From assembly GCA_031366605.1 (NCBI GenBank), contig JANLOO010000006.1:1-64000 (forward strand): DNA of 64,000 bases, written 5' to 3'. Under the pieces are notes generated by a model. The model did no database searches and had not been told where the DNA came from. It was given only the letters and a program-made list of their open reading frames with translations. Within the stretch, counting starts at the first letter, position 1; each line of letters opens with the position of its first letter. Made by a program: the position numbers and the translations under genes. This DNA is from CALMEC01 sp031366605 (GTDB lineage: Bacteria > Actinomycetota > Thermoleophilia > Miltoncostaeales > Miltoncostaeaceae). Below are positions 41,269-50,741 of the stretch, piece by piece.

Positions 41269-42048
41269 TCATCCGGAGGCCTTGGCGGTGTTCTGCTCGT
41301 GGACCATCCGCAAACCGGTGAGCGTCAGCGTGGGGTCGTGCTCGTCGATCTGAACCGACAGCGGCACGATCAACTCCGACAAGCCACCGGTGGCGATGAC
41401 GACGGCGTCGGTGCCGAGCTCGCCCTTGAGCCGCGCGACGAGCCCGTCGACCATGGCGACGGTCCCGTACAGAATCCCCGATTGCAGCGCGGCAACCGTG
41501 GACTTGCCGATCGCGGACGCCGGCTCGACGAACTCGACCTTGAGCAGCCGGGCTGCGCGGCTGATGAGCGCCTCGACCGAGACTTCGATGCCGGGAGCGA
41601 TCGCGCCGCCCAGGTACTCACCCGCCGCGGACACGCAGTCGAAGTTGGTCGCGGTGCCGAAGTCGACGACGATGCACGGCCCGCCGTAGCGACGGAATGC
41701 CGCGACCGAGTTGACGATGCGGTCGGCGCCGACCTCGTGTGGGTTGTCGATGACGATCGGCATGCTCGTGCGTACGCCCGGTCCGATGACCAGTGCCGGC
41801 TGGTCCAGGTACCTGGTGGCCAGATCGCGGTAGCCGGCGGTCAGCGTCGGCACCACCGACGAGACGACCATGTCCGCCACGTCACTCAGGCTGCTGCCGC
41901 GCAGTCGCAGCATCGAATCGTGCTGCGCTGCCAGCTCATCCAGCGTCGCGGTCCGCACCGTCGAGAGCCGCCACTGGTGCAACAGCTCCTGACCGTGGAA
42001 CACCCCCGCCACGGTCTGGGTGTTGCCGACATCGATCGCGAGCAGCAT
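41269..42048 (-). CDS. coaX: Type III pantothenate kinase
   Basis: This 259-residue ASKHA-fold kinase has the N-terminal phosphate motif AIDVGNTQTVAGVF, then GADRIVNSVAAF, VDFGTATNFDCVS and PGIEVSVEALISRAARL. It makes 4'-phosphopantothenate for coenzyme A. Its ATG overlaps the stop of the DUF2469 gene, and its stop reaches the dusB start region, so the three form one operon. Confidence 0.96.
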   Translation of the reverse strand: MLLAIDVGNTQTVAGVFHGQELLHQWRLSTVRTATLDELAAQHDSMLRLRGSSLSDVADMVVSSVVPTLTAGYRDLATRYLDQPALVIGPGVRTSMPIVIDNPHEVGADRIVNSVAAFRRYGGPCIVVDFGTATNFDCVSAAGEYLGGAIAPGIEVSVEALISRAARLLKVEFVEPASAIGKSTVAALQSGILYGTVAMVDGLVARLKGELGTDAVVIATGGLSELIVPLSVQIDEHDPTLTLTGLRMVHEQNTAKASG

Positions 42049-42365
42049 CAGGCGCCGTCCCCGACGGCGATGGCCCCGTCAGTGGTGAGGATCTCGATGG
42101 TCACATCCTGCGCCGTCGAGATCTCCACGCGGGGGATGATCCGGGTGGGGCGATTCTTGTCCCACACCCAGACGTCCTCCATCAGGATGTGGAAGAGCGG
42201 GTAGTTGGGCTGAATGTCGATGCGCCGCTCGACCGAATTGCACAGGTACGTCGCTTCCTGGGTCAGCACGCAGTAGCGGAACAACGGGAACACGTCGTTG
42301 TACTCGCGCTTCAGTCGAAGCTCGAGTTCGGCGTCGTACTCGTCAAGCTCATCGACGTGCGACAT
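42048..42365 (-). CDS. DUF2469-family protein
   Basis: This 105-residue protein has the family pattern YDAELELRLKREYNDVFPLF, RYCVLTQEATYL and DVWVWDKNRPTRIIPRV. The family is found in actinobacteria, and its function is unknown. Its stop overlaps the coaX start. The true start is the ATG at 42365; the in-frame upstream extension is not conserved-looking. Confidence 0.85.
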   Translation of the reverse strand: MSHVDELDEYDAELELRLKREYNDVFPLFRYCVLTQEATYLCNSVERRIDIQPNYPLFHILMEDVWVWDKNRPTRIIPRVEISTAQDVTIEILTTDGAIAVGDGA

Positions 42366-42524
42366 CCCGCCTCCACGGCCTGGTGCACCCGGCTGACCCG
42401 TGGCGCCCCGATCAGGGCAGCAGTGTAGTGCACCGTTCCAAGAGTTCGATGGCGTCGGTCGGACGGCCACTGCGATCAGGACCGGGGCGTAAGGTTTGCC
42501 GCCACCGACGCGGAGGGCGACATC

Positions 42525-43892
42525 GTGGTCTCACGGATGCAACACCCGGCTGTCTGCAGGCCCGTCATCGTCGCGGCGGTCGGCGCCCTCCTTGCGCTGG
42601 CGATTGCAGGCGGAGCTCCAGCCACGGCTTCGACGGTCACGGGCAAGATCGCCGGAACGCCGATCCCGGCAGCCGGTACCGGGCAGGCGTTCGTCCGCGC
42701 CGTCAGCGTCCAGACCGGGACCGTCGTGGCGACAGATGACACCGACGCCGCCGGCCGATATACGCTGACCGTGGCAAAGGGTACGTTCGTGTTGCTCCCC
42801 ACGGTGATCACACTCAACAGGCTGTTCGCACCGAAGCCGACGCGGGTTCGCCTGAAACGCGGTCAGCGCAAGTCGGTGCGGCTCTCGGCGCGGGCGAAAG
42901 CAGTCGTCCTGCGGCCGATCGTCGGGATGCCGGACAGCTCGTTCACCGGCGCGACGGGGGACTTCAGGGGGCTCAACAAGGGTCTCCGCGACATGTTGAT
43001 CCAGGACCTGTTGGAAACCAAGCTCCCGGGTTGCGAGATCATGGTCTCCGAACAAGGTGCCTTCGGGTTGGCGATGATCACACAGGAGTTCACCCTGGCG
43101 CGCCTGGGGCTGACGGATCCCGCAACGGGCCCGCGCCCTGGCCTGACAATCAGCCCCACGCGCGGGATTCGCGGGACGTTCACCGTGACCGGCGGCCGGA
43201 TGCGGATCAACGCCGAGGTCTACAAGTGGTCGTCCAAGAAGACGCTTCACCGAACCAGCGTCGAAGGGGCGCAAGAGGAGTTCTTCGAACTTGAGACGGA
43301 TCTGACGCGCCGGCTTGCCGCACTCCTCTGTGAGAAGCCGCCGCCAATCAGCGGGACGTTCACCGGATCGCTCGACTATTCCAAGCAGATTCCGATCGGC
43401 GTGATCCAGGGCACACTCGACTGGAACGGGTCCCTCGAACTTGAGCCCTCGACATCACCGGGAGGCATCCCGCCACAGTTCGGCGGGCCGACCGCGACCT
43501 ACCAGGTCACGTCGGGGACCGTCAACGTGCGCATCGCGCTGACGCCCGTCACCGGCGACTGCTCGGTCACAGGCCGGGGAACGTTGGACATCCTCGCACT
43601 GTCGGGAGGCACGCGTCTGCCGCTCTTGACCATCACTGAAGGCGATCCCGACACGTACCGACTCACACTCGACGGTGGCCGCGGACAGGTCCCGTCGGTG
43701 CTGTCGGCCTGCCCTGCGAGCAAAGCAAGCAGTAACGGCAACGATGCTCCCTGGCCGTTGCTCCAGATCGGGCTCCTGCCGTTCAGCCAGACGCCGCAGA
43801 TCTCGACCGAGGGTGTATTCGCCGGAAGCGCAACCGGTACAACATCGGGACTGGACGACGGATACCAGTGGACGTGGAGTCTGCGCGGGTGA
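42525..43892 (+). CDS. Secreted protein of unknown function
   Basis: This 455-residue protein has a signal peptide (VIVAAVGALLALAIAGGAPATA). A carboxypeptidase-regulatory-like beta domain follows (VTGKIAGTPIPAAGTG, ATDDTDAAGRYTLTVAKG). The middle contains a CsgG-like or TolB-like region (GDFRGLNKGLRDMLIQDLLETKLPGCEIMV) where helices alternate with strands. The C-terminus is beta-rich. I do not recognise the full protein. It is the only plus-strand gene in the folate/coaX stretch and converges with folK, leaving 15 bases between the stops. Confidence 0.65.
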   Translation: MVSRMQHPAVCRPVIVAAVGALLALAIAGGAPATASTVTGKIAGTPIPAAGTGQAFVRAVSVQTGTVVATDDTDAAGRYTLTVAKGTFVLLPTVITLNRLFAPKPTRVRLKRGQRKSVRLSARAKAVVLRPIVGMPDSSFTGATGDFRGLNKGLRDMLIQDLLETKLPGCEIMVSEQGAFGLAMITQEFTLARLGLTDPATGPRPGLTISPTRGIRGTFTVTGGRMRINAEVYKWSSKKTLHRTSVEGAQEEFFELETDLTRRLAALLCEKPPPISGTFTGSLDYSKQIPIGVIQGTLDWNGSLELEPSTSPGGIPPQFGGPTATYQVTSGTVNVRIALTPVTGDCSVTGRGTLDILALSGGTRLPLLTITEGDPDTYRLTLDGGRGQVPSVLSACPASKASSNGNDAPWPLLQIGLLPFSQTPQISTEGVFAGSATGTTSGLDDGYQWTWSLRG

Positions 43893-43907
43893 GAGCGTCG
43901 ACCGGGA

Positions 43908-44393
43908 TCAGGCGCCGAACAGATACGGCCACACGGGCTGGTCATCGCGATCGATCCGGACCTCGATCCCTGTGAGCGCTTGACCTCCAAGGACGAGGTC
44001 CGGGTCGAGGTCGAGCACAGGCACCAGCGCGAAGCGGCGTTCAGCGAGCCGCGGGTGAGGAACCTCAAGCACCGGATCACGCCACTCCCCACCTTCCCAC
44101 AGCAGGATGTCCAGGTCGATCGCACGTGGACCGTAGCGTGGCCCGGCCACGCGGCCCAGGTCGCGTTCGATGCCCTGAGTGAGTGCGAGCAACGCGGGCG
44201 GGTCGAGATCGGTCTGGAGACGGCAGGCGGCGTTGAGGAACGGGGGCTGGTCCTCGACCTCACGCGGGGCGGTCTCGTAGATCGGGCTGACGGCCTCGAC
44301 GATGACGCCACGCGCGTCGAGTTCGTCGACCGCGGCCCTGAGCGTCGCGAGCCGATCGCCCATGTTCGCACCGAGGCCGAGCCAGTACTTCAG
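43908..44393 (-). CDS. folK: 2-amino-4-hydroxy-6-hydroxymethyldihydropteridine pyrophosphokinase
   Basis: Motifs are YWLGLGANMGDRLATL at the start, PPFLNAACRLQTDL, GPRAIDLDILLW and VPHPRLAERRFALVPVL. The first conserved strand is only included if translation starts at the CTG at 44393, which overlaps the folB stop (CTGA) and has GAGG 8 bases upstream. The ATG at 44363 falls inside the conserved N-terminus. It adds pyrophosphate to the pterin in folate synthesis. Operon order is folP-folB-folK. Confidence 0.9.
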   Translation of the reverse strand: MKYWLGLGANMGDRLATLRAAVDELDARGVIVEAVSPIYETAPREVEDQPPFLNAACRLQTDLDPPALLALTQGIERDLGRVAGPRYGPRAIDLDILLWEGGEWRDPVLEVPHPRLAERRFALVPVLDLDPDLVLGGQALTGIEVRIDRDDQPVWPYLFGA

Positions 44394-44755
44394 CGCGTCC
44401 GCCTCAAGGTCACCGAGGTCTCGGTCACCGATTGCGCGAGCTTGACCTGCGGCTTGCGGACGGTGACGGAAACGCCGTTGAGGCGGGGGTCTTCCAGTAT
44501 GCGATCCGCGATGACCGAGGCCAGGTGTTCGAGCAAGTCCACCGGGGGGCCACCGACGATCGTCGCAATGGTCTCCGAAACCGCCTCGTAGTCGACCGTG
44601 TCGGCCAAATGGTCGCTTTGCAGTGAGGCCAACTCGGCCAGCTCCATCTCGACATCCACGACGAACCGCTGCCCGTTCTCACGCTCCTCGGGGAACACGC
44701 CGTGGTAGCCGAAGCACTCAAGCCCCGTCACCCGCACTGTCACCGCGTCGCTCAT
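44390..44755 (-). CDS. folB: Dihydroneopterin aldolase
   Basis: This 121-residue protein has VTGLECFGYHGVFPEERENGQ at the start, with the catalytic Tyr, then VDYEAVSETIATIV, LLEHLASVIADRIL and the final VTVRKPQVKL. Its ATG overlaps the folP stop and its stop overlaps the folK start, so the three folate genes are coupled. Confidence 0.95.
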   Translation of the reverse strand: MSDAVTVRVTGLECFGYHGVFPEERENGQRFVVDVEMELAELASLQSDHLADTVDYEAVSETIATIVGGPPVDLLEHLASVIADRILEDPRLNGVSVTVRKPQVKLAQSVTETSVTLRRTR

Positions 44756-45534
44756 CCCGCTCCTCTCACGGCCCGCCACACGTCGATTGCATCAGCAGTC
44801 TCGCGTATGTCGTGGACACGCAGGACCGTCGCACCCCGGTCGATCGCCATCAGGCCGGCTGCGAGCGAACCAGCCATCCGCTCATCTACCTGACGCCCCA
44901 ACAGCTGACCGAACATGCTCTTGCGTGACACGCCGATGACAAGGGGTCGCCCGAGGGCAGCGAGTCGGGGGAGTTCACGGAGCAACGTCAAGTTGTCGTC
45001 CAGTCGTTTGCCGAACCCGATGCCCGGGTCGAGGAGGATGTGCGCCTCGGGAACACCGGTGGCGACAGCGGCGACGAGGCGGCCTTCGAGGAACGCGACG
45101 ACGTCTGTCGTGACGTCCTCATACCGCGGCGCCTCTTGCATCGTGCGCGGCGCTCCCTGCATGTGGACGAGGCAGACGGCGGCCCCACGTTCGGCCACGA
45201 GCGGCAGCAAACCCGGGTCACCCCGTCCGGCCGTGACGTCGTTGACGAGCACGGCACCGGCATCCAACGCGGCCCGGGCGACCGCGGCGCTGGCGGTATC
45301 GATCGAGATCGCGATACCGCAGACGGGGGACATCGCAGCGAGGACCGGCTCGAGCCGACGAAGCTGCTCATCCGCAGAAACCGGTGCGGCCCCGGGACGG
45401 GTGCTCTCAGCGCCGACATCGCAGATGACCGCGCCATCACCGGCGATCTCTCCAAGCCGGCGCAGCGCCGCCGCAGGGTCGAGGAACTCACCACCGTCCG
45501 AGAACGAATCCGGGGTGACGTTGAGGACCCCCAT
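44752..45534 (-). CDS. folP: Dihydropteroate synthase
   Basis: This 260-residue TIM barrel begins MGVLNVTPDSFSDGG, then has CDVGAESTRPGA, ISIDTASAAVARAAL, VNDVTAGRGD, LVHMQGAPRTMQ, LDPGIGFGKRLDDN and VIGVSRKSMFG. It condenses the pterin with p-aminobenzoate and is the sulfonamide target. The start lies right at the first conserved motif; no upstream start codon exists in frame, so the N-terminus is short. Confidence 0.95.
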   Translation of the reverse strand: MGVLNVTPDSFSDGGEFLDPAAALRRLGEIAGDGAVICDVGAESTRPGAAPVSADEQLRRLEPVLAAMSPVCGIAISIDTASAAVARAALDAGAVLVNDVTAGRGDPGLLPLVAERGAAVCLVHMQGAPRTMQEAPRYEDVTTDVVAFLEGRLVAAVATGVPEAHILLDPGIGFGKRLDDNLTLLRELPRLAALGRPLVIGVSRKSMFGQLLGRQVDERMAGSLAAGLMAIDRGATVLRVHDIRETADAIDVWRAVRGAG

Positions 45535-45616
45535 GACACACGGAGTCGAAAGCCAGGCGAGCGGGTCGATGGACCGATCGTAGCGACCGCCGCGACACGT
45601 GTCAGTCGGCGCGGGC

Positions 45617-45705
45617 TCGACATGTCGGGAAGGGTCATTTCAATCCTACGGATCCCGCATCCCCAAAGGCTTCTGGGCGAATCCGTGTCCGACACCAGAT
45701 GTCCA
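45617..45705 (+). repeat. Family B repeat
   Basis: CGGGAAGGGTCATTTCAATC at the left and AATCCGTGTCCGACACCAGA at the right match the copy at 25605-25735 in order and orientation. Confidence 0.75.
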
Positions 45706-45821
45706 AGCACGACCTGAACGACACGGCCAAACGCACCCGGTTGTTTGTCCGCCAGGCGGCACGCCTCTGGAATCGCGCGGCCTTCGGACCTTGCGGCACT
45801 CCAAGGACGGCAAACCTGACC

Positions 45822-45945
45822 GACTTTGTGACACGTGGGGACCGCCAATTTCGACCCTTCCCTACACCCTAAAACCCGTGTCGCAAAGCTTGGTTGCGAG
45901 GGAATTGGTGTCGGACACGGATTTTCGTCCCGCACAAAGTCTGCC
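45822..45945 (-). repeat. Family B repeat (opposite orientation)
   Basis: On the plus strand it reads GACTTTGTGACAC, CGACCCTTCCCTACACCC and GGTGTCGGACACGGATTTTC, ending at CACAAAGTC. The outer GACTTTGTG/CACAAAGTC arms make it an imperfect palindrome. Confidence 0.7.
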
Positions 45946-46028
45946 CAGGACCGCGGGTTGGTGCGGATCGCCATCGACGCGTGCGGGGCCCTTGGACAAC
46001 CTTGTCGCGCACAGCCCTCGCGTGACGG

Positions 46029-46802
46029 TCAGGACACCGAGAAGCCGCCGTCGACGAAGAGGGACTGCCCGGTGACGTAGGCCGAGGCGGGACCTGCTAG
46101 GAAGAGCGCGGCGCCGACCATGTCATGGGGAACGCCGTTGCGGCCGGTCATCGTCCGTGCCGCGAGCGTTGCTGCGCGGTCCGGGTCCTTGGAGACTTCG
46201 CGTGTGAGCGAGGTCTCGACGAAGCCGGGGATGATCACGTTGCAACACACGCCCGCCGCCGACCAGGCTTCGGCCTGGGAGCGGGTCAGCGCGGCCACGG
46301 CTGCCTTCGAGACGCCATACGCGCCGCTGTTGCCGAACGCCCGGATTGTTTGTTGCGAGCCGATGTTGATGATCCTGCCCCACCCGCGCTCGGCCATCGC
46401 CGGCCCGAAACGCCGGCCCAGCAGAAACGGCGCATCCACGTTGACTGCCATCGTCGCGTCCCACGCCGCGGGGGTCAGCTGAGCGAGCGGTGGGCGCAGG
46501 TTGATCCCTGCCGCATTGACCACGATGTCGGGCTCGCCGAACGCTCGGACTGCACGCTCGGCCGCATCGGTGAGCGCACTCCGGTCAGCGAGATCGACGC
46601 TGATCTGGGCCGCACGGCCCCCGGCATCCTCGATCGTGTGGACGGTCTCGGTGAGTGCGGACGCTGTCCGTGCCATGAGCACCACCGACGCGCCGGCCTT
46701 CGCGAACCCTTCCGCGATCGCACGCCCGATCCCCGAGCTGCCGCCGGTCACGAGCGCGACGCGCCCGTCCAGGGAGAACAACTCACCGACAAACCCATTC
46801 AC
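46029..46802 (-). CDS. Short-chain dehydrogenase/reductase
   Basis: This 257-residue classical SDR has VTGGSSGIG, VNAAG, NIGS and SGAYGVSK with Tyr-x3-Lys, ending VTGQSLFVDGG. Closest in style to gluconate 5-dehydrogenase/3-ketoacyl reductase-like SDRs; the substrate is unknown. The start is GTG. It is inserted between ftsH and folP, which are usually neighbours. Confidence 0.85.
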   Translation of the reverse strand: MNGFVGELFSLDGRVALVTGGSSGIGRAIAEGFAKAGASVVLMARTASALTETVHTIEDAGGRAAQISVDLADRSALTDAAERAVRAFGEPDIVVNAAGINLRPPLAQLTPAAWDATMAVNVDAPFLLGRRFGPAMAERGWGRIINIGSQQTIRAFGNSGAYGVSKAAVAALTRSQAEAWSAAGVCCNVIIPGFVETSLTREVSKDPDRAATLAARTMTGRNGVPHDMVGAALFLAGPASAYVTGQSLFVDGGFSVS

Positions 46803-46853
46803 AACCCGACCCCCAATTCGTCCGCAGGACGACGACCCGAACCCTTGTGCGAA

Positions 46854-48800
46854 TCAGGCCTCGGGTACCGGGGGACCGGTGGTGGCAGAGGGCGGTGTTG
46901 ACGGCTTGGTCGACTTCTCTTCGGCCAGCTCACGTTCGGCCTCGGCGCGGGCTTGTGCGTCGCGCTCGTCCTTGGCCCGGAACACGTCTTCCTCCGCCTT
47001 GCCGTCCAGGAGCCCCAGGAACTCCTCGCGCTCGATCGTCTCGCGGCGCAGCAATATCTCGGCGAGCTCATCCAGCTGCTGGCGATGCTCGCGCAAGACG
47101 GTCCGGGCCTCGCCGAAGGCCAACTCGATGATGCGGCGGATCTCGTTGTCGATCTCGCGTGCCATCTCGTCCGAGTAGTCGGGCTCGCTGTGCATGTCGC
47201 GACCCAAGAACGGTGCACCATGGGCGTGACCCAAGACGCGCGGCCCGAGTTTGTCACTCATACCGAACCGCATCGTCATGGATTTGGCGATCTGCGTGAC
47301 CCGCTCCAAGTCGTTGGACGCGCCCGTGGTGACCTCGTCGAAGACGATCTCCTCGGCAGCGCGACCGCCGAGCAGCATCGCCATCTGGTCCTCGAACTCG
47401 GCTTTGGTCGTCGTGAACTTGTCCTCGGTCGGCATCGACACCGTGACACCCAGCGCCTGCCCGCGCGCGACAACCGAGATCTTGTGGACCGGGTTGGCGT
47501 TGGGCCGGAAGTGCCCGACCAGCGCGTGACCCATCTCGTGAAACGCCGTGACCTTGCGCTCCTTCTCGGACAGCAGGCGCGACTTCTTCTCGGGACCGGC
47601 GATGACCCGCATGATCCCCTCTTCGAGCTCGTCCGCGCCGATGACGCGCTTGCCGTGGCGGGCGGCCAGGAGCGCGGCCTCGTTGACGAGGTTCGCCAGG
47701 TCGGCGCCGGTGAAGCCCGGGGTCTGACCCGCGAGGGCATCCAGATTGATGTCTTTGGCGAGCGGCTTGCCCTTGACGTGGACGCGCAGGATGGCCTCGC
47801 GGCCGGTGCGGTCGGGGCGGTCAACCACGATCTGCCGGTCGAAGCGCCCGGGCCGAAGCAGCGCCGGGTCCAGGATGTCCGGACGGTTGGTCGCCGCGAT
47901 CAGGATGATGTTGTCGTTGGCTTCGAAGCCGTCCATCTCAACCAGCAGCTGGTTGAGGGTCTGCTCACGTTCGTCGTGACCCCCGCCCAATCCGGCGCCG
48001 CGGTGACGGCCGACGGCGTCGATCTCGTCGACGAAGATGATGCACGGCGCTGAGGCCTTGGCCTGCTCAAACAGGTCACGCACGCGAGACGCGCCGACGC
48101 CCACGAACATCTCGACGAAGTCGGAACCCGAGATCGAGAAGAACGGCACGCCCGCCTCGCCCGCGACCGCCCGCGCCAACAGCGTCTTGCCGGTGCCGGG
48201 AGGACCGAACAAGAGCACACCCTTGGGAATCCGCGCGCCGAGCGCCTGGAACTTCTTGGGGTTCTCCAGGAACTCCTTGATCTCGTGCAGTTCCTCGACG
48301 GCCTCCTCGGCCCCCGCCACGTCGCGGAACGTGATCTTGGGCGAATCCGGGCTCATGCGTTTGGCGCGGGCCTTGCCGAAGCTCATGACCTTGGACCCAC
48401 CGCCCTGCATCTGGTTCATCAGGAAGATCCAGATCAAGATGATGAACACGAACGGCGCGAGCGAGATGAGGATGCTCCACCATGTGGACCCGCCCCGCGC
48501 CTTGATGTTGATGTCGGTGACCTTGGCCGTCTCGATCCGCTTGGTCAGATCGTTGCCCTGTTGGTCCAGGTAGCCGGTGACGTGCTCCACTTTTGAGCCG
48601 GGCTCGGTCCAGACGATGCGGTTGCGGTTCTGGTCCAGCGTGACCTTGTCGACCTGACCGGCATCGAGCTTTTGGACGAATTCGCTGTAGCCCAGTTTGG
48701 CCTTGTCGCCGCCACTGGACATGACGAGTTTGGACGCGACAAACGCCAGCAACACGACAATCAGAATGGGAAACGCCGCGCTCTTGAGGAAACGGTTCAG
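46854..48800 (-). CDS. ftsH: ATP-dependent membrane zinc metalloprotease FtsH
   Basis: About 648 residues. The N-terminal membrane helix is NRFLKSAAFPILIVVLLAF, followed by an extracytoplasmic domain and a second helix (WSILISLAPFVFIILIWIF). The AAA domain has GPPGTGKT and the protease site is HEMGH. The first helix is only complete if translation starts at the CTG at 48800. In that frame TAA lies five codons upstream, AAGGA lies 9 bases before the CTG, and the next usual start (GTG at 48755) would cut the helix. It degrades membrane and short-lived proteins. Confidence 0.95.
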   Translation of the reverse strand: MNRFLKSAAFPILIVVLLAFVASKLVMSSGGDKAKLGYSEFVQKLDAGQVDKVTLDQNRNRIVWTEPGSKVEHVTGYLDQQGNDLTKRIETAKVTDINIKARGGSTWWSILISLAPFVFIILIWIFLMNQMQGGGSKVMSFGKARAKRMSPDSPKITFRDVAGAEEAVEELHEIKEFLENPKKFQALGARIPKGVLLFGPPGTGKTLLARAVAGEAGVPFFSISGSDFVEMFVGVGASRVRDLFEQAKASAPCIIFVDEIDAVGRHRGAGLGGGHDEREQTLNQLLVEMDGFEANDNIILIAATNRPDILDPALLRPGRFDRQIVVDRPDRTGREAILRVHVKGKPLAKDINLDALAGQTPGFTGADLANLVNEAALLAARHGKRVIGADELEEGIMRVIAGPEKKSRLLSEKERKVTAFHEMGHALVGHFRPNANPVHKISVVARGQALGVTVSMPTEDKFTTTKAEFEDQMAMLLGGRAAEEIVFDEVTTGASNDLERVTQIAKSMTMRFGMSDKLGPRVLGHAHGAPFLGRDMHSEPDYSDEMAREIDNEIRRIIELAFGEARTVLREHRQQLDELAEILLRRETIEREEFLGLLDGKAEEDVFRAKDERDAQARAEAERELAEEKSTKPSTPPSATTGPPVPEA

Positions 48801-48900
48801 GGAGACGGTTCCTTACGGGGGGAAATGGCTTGGTCGAGGATAGCAGCGAACCGGGCGACGACGGCCGCCAAGCGTCGCCCGGTGGGCTCGCGTGGGGGCC

Positions 48901-49428
48901 CTACTCCGTAAACGCAGCGATGTACGGCAGCTGACGGAAGTGCTCGTCGAAGTCGAGGCCGTATCCGACGACGAACGCGTCGGTCATCTCGAACCCGACG
49001 TAGCGCATCTCGATCGGGACCCGCCGCCCAGAGGGCTTGACCATCAGCGTGCAGAGCTCGAGCGACTCCGGCTCACGCGACCGCAGGTTCTTCATCAGGT
49101 ACGACAGTGTCAGTCCCGAGTCGACGACGTCCTCGACCACCAGCACGTGTTTGCCGCCAATCGGCGCGTCCAGGTCCTTGAGGATGCGCACGACCCCTGA
49201 GGAGTGGGTGGTGGACCCGTACGACGAGACCGCCATGAAGTCCATGGTGCAGGGCACCGTCAGGGCGCGCACGAGGTCGGCGATGAACAGCAACGCGCCT
49301 TTGAGGACACCGACCACGAGCACCTCGGTGCCGGCGTAGTCGGCCGATATCTCCGCGGCAAGCTCGCCGATGCGCGCCTGCAGACGCTCTTCGCTGATCA
49401 GAATCTCGCCGATCCGGGGGTCGATCAC
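48901..49428 (-). CDS. hpt: Hypoxanthine phosphoribosyltransferase
   Basis: This 175-residue protein has the PRPP motif LVVEDVVDSGLTL, GVLKGALLF and VGYGLDFDEHFRQLPYI at the C-terminus. It salvages hypoxanthine and guanine. Its ATG overlaps the tilS stop and ftsH follows, the conserved tilS-hpt-ftsH order. Confidence 0.96.
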   Translation of the reverse strand: MIDPRIGEILISEERLQARIGELAAEISADYAGTEVLVVGVLKGALLFIADLVRALTVPCTMDFMAVSSYGSTTHSSGVVRILKDLDAPIGGKHVLVVEDVVDSGLTLSYLMKNLRSREPESLELCTLMVKPSGRRVPIEMRYVGFEMTDAFVVGYGLDFDEHFRQLPYIAAFTE

Positions 49429-50720
49429 GCGTCGGTTACCTCCAAGACGGTCGCCTGCGCGCTCTGCGCGGCGAGCAAGGTCGGATCAGCACGGTACCCG
49501 CCGACCCAGACGACGCGGCCACCGAACGTGACCACTGGAACGTATGGTCTCTGTCGGGCCGGGACTCCGGCGGCGGCGAGCATCTTGCCGATGGCCTGCC
49601 TGCCGCCCGCCACCAGTGGCACGCGGTCGCCGGCCCTGGGCGAGCGCACGACCAGCGGGCCGGCGATGTCGAGCGCGACCCGCGTCGGGGTTGGCGCCTG
49701 GACGGTGCCCCGCGTCGCCCGTACCAGGTGATCACCGAACCGCACGATGCCCGGCACCGCGAGCGTGACGCTGTCCGGCGCCGCCGCCACCGCGCCACCC
49801 TCGGCGACCAACACCCCGCGATCCACCGCAACGCGCCCACCGGCCATTTCGCGCGGGCGTCCGCCGTTGCGGGCCAGGTCGACGCATCGCGCAATCCACC
49901 TGGCGTCCGCATCCAGACCTGCGTCGGTCAGCAGTCGCCGTACCAGCAGGCGAACGACCGCAGGGTGCTCGGCCTCGAGCAAGCGGACGTTCAAGCCCGC
50001 GCCGATTGCGCAGCGCTCCCAGGCGGCAGCGACGATGACATCCAGCACCTCTGCCTCGTCACGCAGTTGGTCCGCGAACCGGGCCACGGCGAGACCGGCC
50101 CCGGGATGGACCGCCTCGAGTGCCGGCAGCAGACCGTGGCGCACACGGGCCCGCGCAAAACGTTGATCCGCATTGCTTGGGTCCTGGACGACCGCGATAC
50201 CCCACTCCCTGCACCACGCGCGTGTCTCGTCGGCGGTTGCGCAGAGCAGCGGTCGTACGAGGTCGCCGTTGACCGGAGCCATGCCCAACGCACCCGAACG
50301 ACCCGTCCCGCGCGCGATGCGAAACAACACCGTTTCGGCCTGGTCGCCGGCCGTGTGCCCGGTGGCGATCCGATCAAAGCCATGGTCGGCGGCGATGCGA
50401 CGAGCTGCCGCCAGGCGCGCGTCACGCGCCCGCGCTTGCAGGGCCGCTCCCGCCGTCAGGCCAAGCCGCTCCACCCACACCGGCAGACCGAGTTGGACCG
50501 CGGCCGCAGCGACGGCATCCGCCTCGCCCCCGGACGCGGACCGGATGCCGTGGTCCATGGTCAGCACGCCGATCGCCCCGGGGTGGAGTTGGGCCACGAT
50601 GTGCATCAGACACATCGAGTCGGCGCCACCGGACACCAGGACGAGCATCCGCGAACCCTCCCCCACCATCCGGTGTCGGGCGACGTAGGCCGCGACACGC
50701 TGTGTGAGCGGATCACTCAT
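49425..50720 (-). CDS. tilS: tRNA(Ile)-lysidine synthase
   Basis: This 431-residue protein has the PP-loop LVSGGADSMCLMH, the MDHGIR segment, ATGHTAGDQAETVLFRIARG and RPLLCATADETRAWC, followed by substrate-binding C-terminal domains. It converts C34 of tRNA-Ile2 to lysidine and is essential in bacteria. The start ATG is at 50720; longer in-frame sequence belongs to the divergent phosphorylase gene. Only 21 bases separate the two starts. Confidence 0.93.
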   Translation of the reverse strand: MSDPLTQRVAAYVARHRMVGEGSRMLVLVSGGADSMCLMHIVAQLHPGAIGVLTMDHGIRSASGGEADAVAAAAVQLGLPVWVERLGLTAGAALQARARDARLAAARRIAADHGFDRIATGHTAGDQAETVLFRIARGTGRSGALGMAPVNGDLVRPLLCATADETRAWCREWGIAVVQDPSNADQRFARARVRHGLLPALEAVHPGAGLAVARFADQLRDEAEVLDVIVAAAWERCAIGAGLNVRLLEAEHPAVVRLLVRRLLTDAGLDADARWIARCVDLARNGGRPREMAGGRVAVDRGVLVAEGGAVAAAPDSVTLAVPGIVRFGDHLVRATRGTVQAPTPTRVALDIAGPLVVRSPRAGDRVPLVAGGRQAIGKMLAAAGVPARQRPYVPVVTFGGRVVWVGGYRADPTLLAAQSAQATVLEVTDA

Positions 50721-50741
50721 GCCGGTAGTCTGCCTGGCAGC

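Larger units (their letters stand above)
45535..46028. other. 494-base gap with two family B repeats
   Basis: The gap between folP and the SDR gene holds two oppositely oriented family B copies (45617-45705 and 45822-45945). No coding sequence is supported. Confidence 0.6.

Noticed and set aside
49728..50741. A long N-terminal extension of the nucleoside phosphorylase
   Set aside because: It is antisense to tilS; homology starts at the GTG at 50742.
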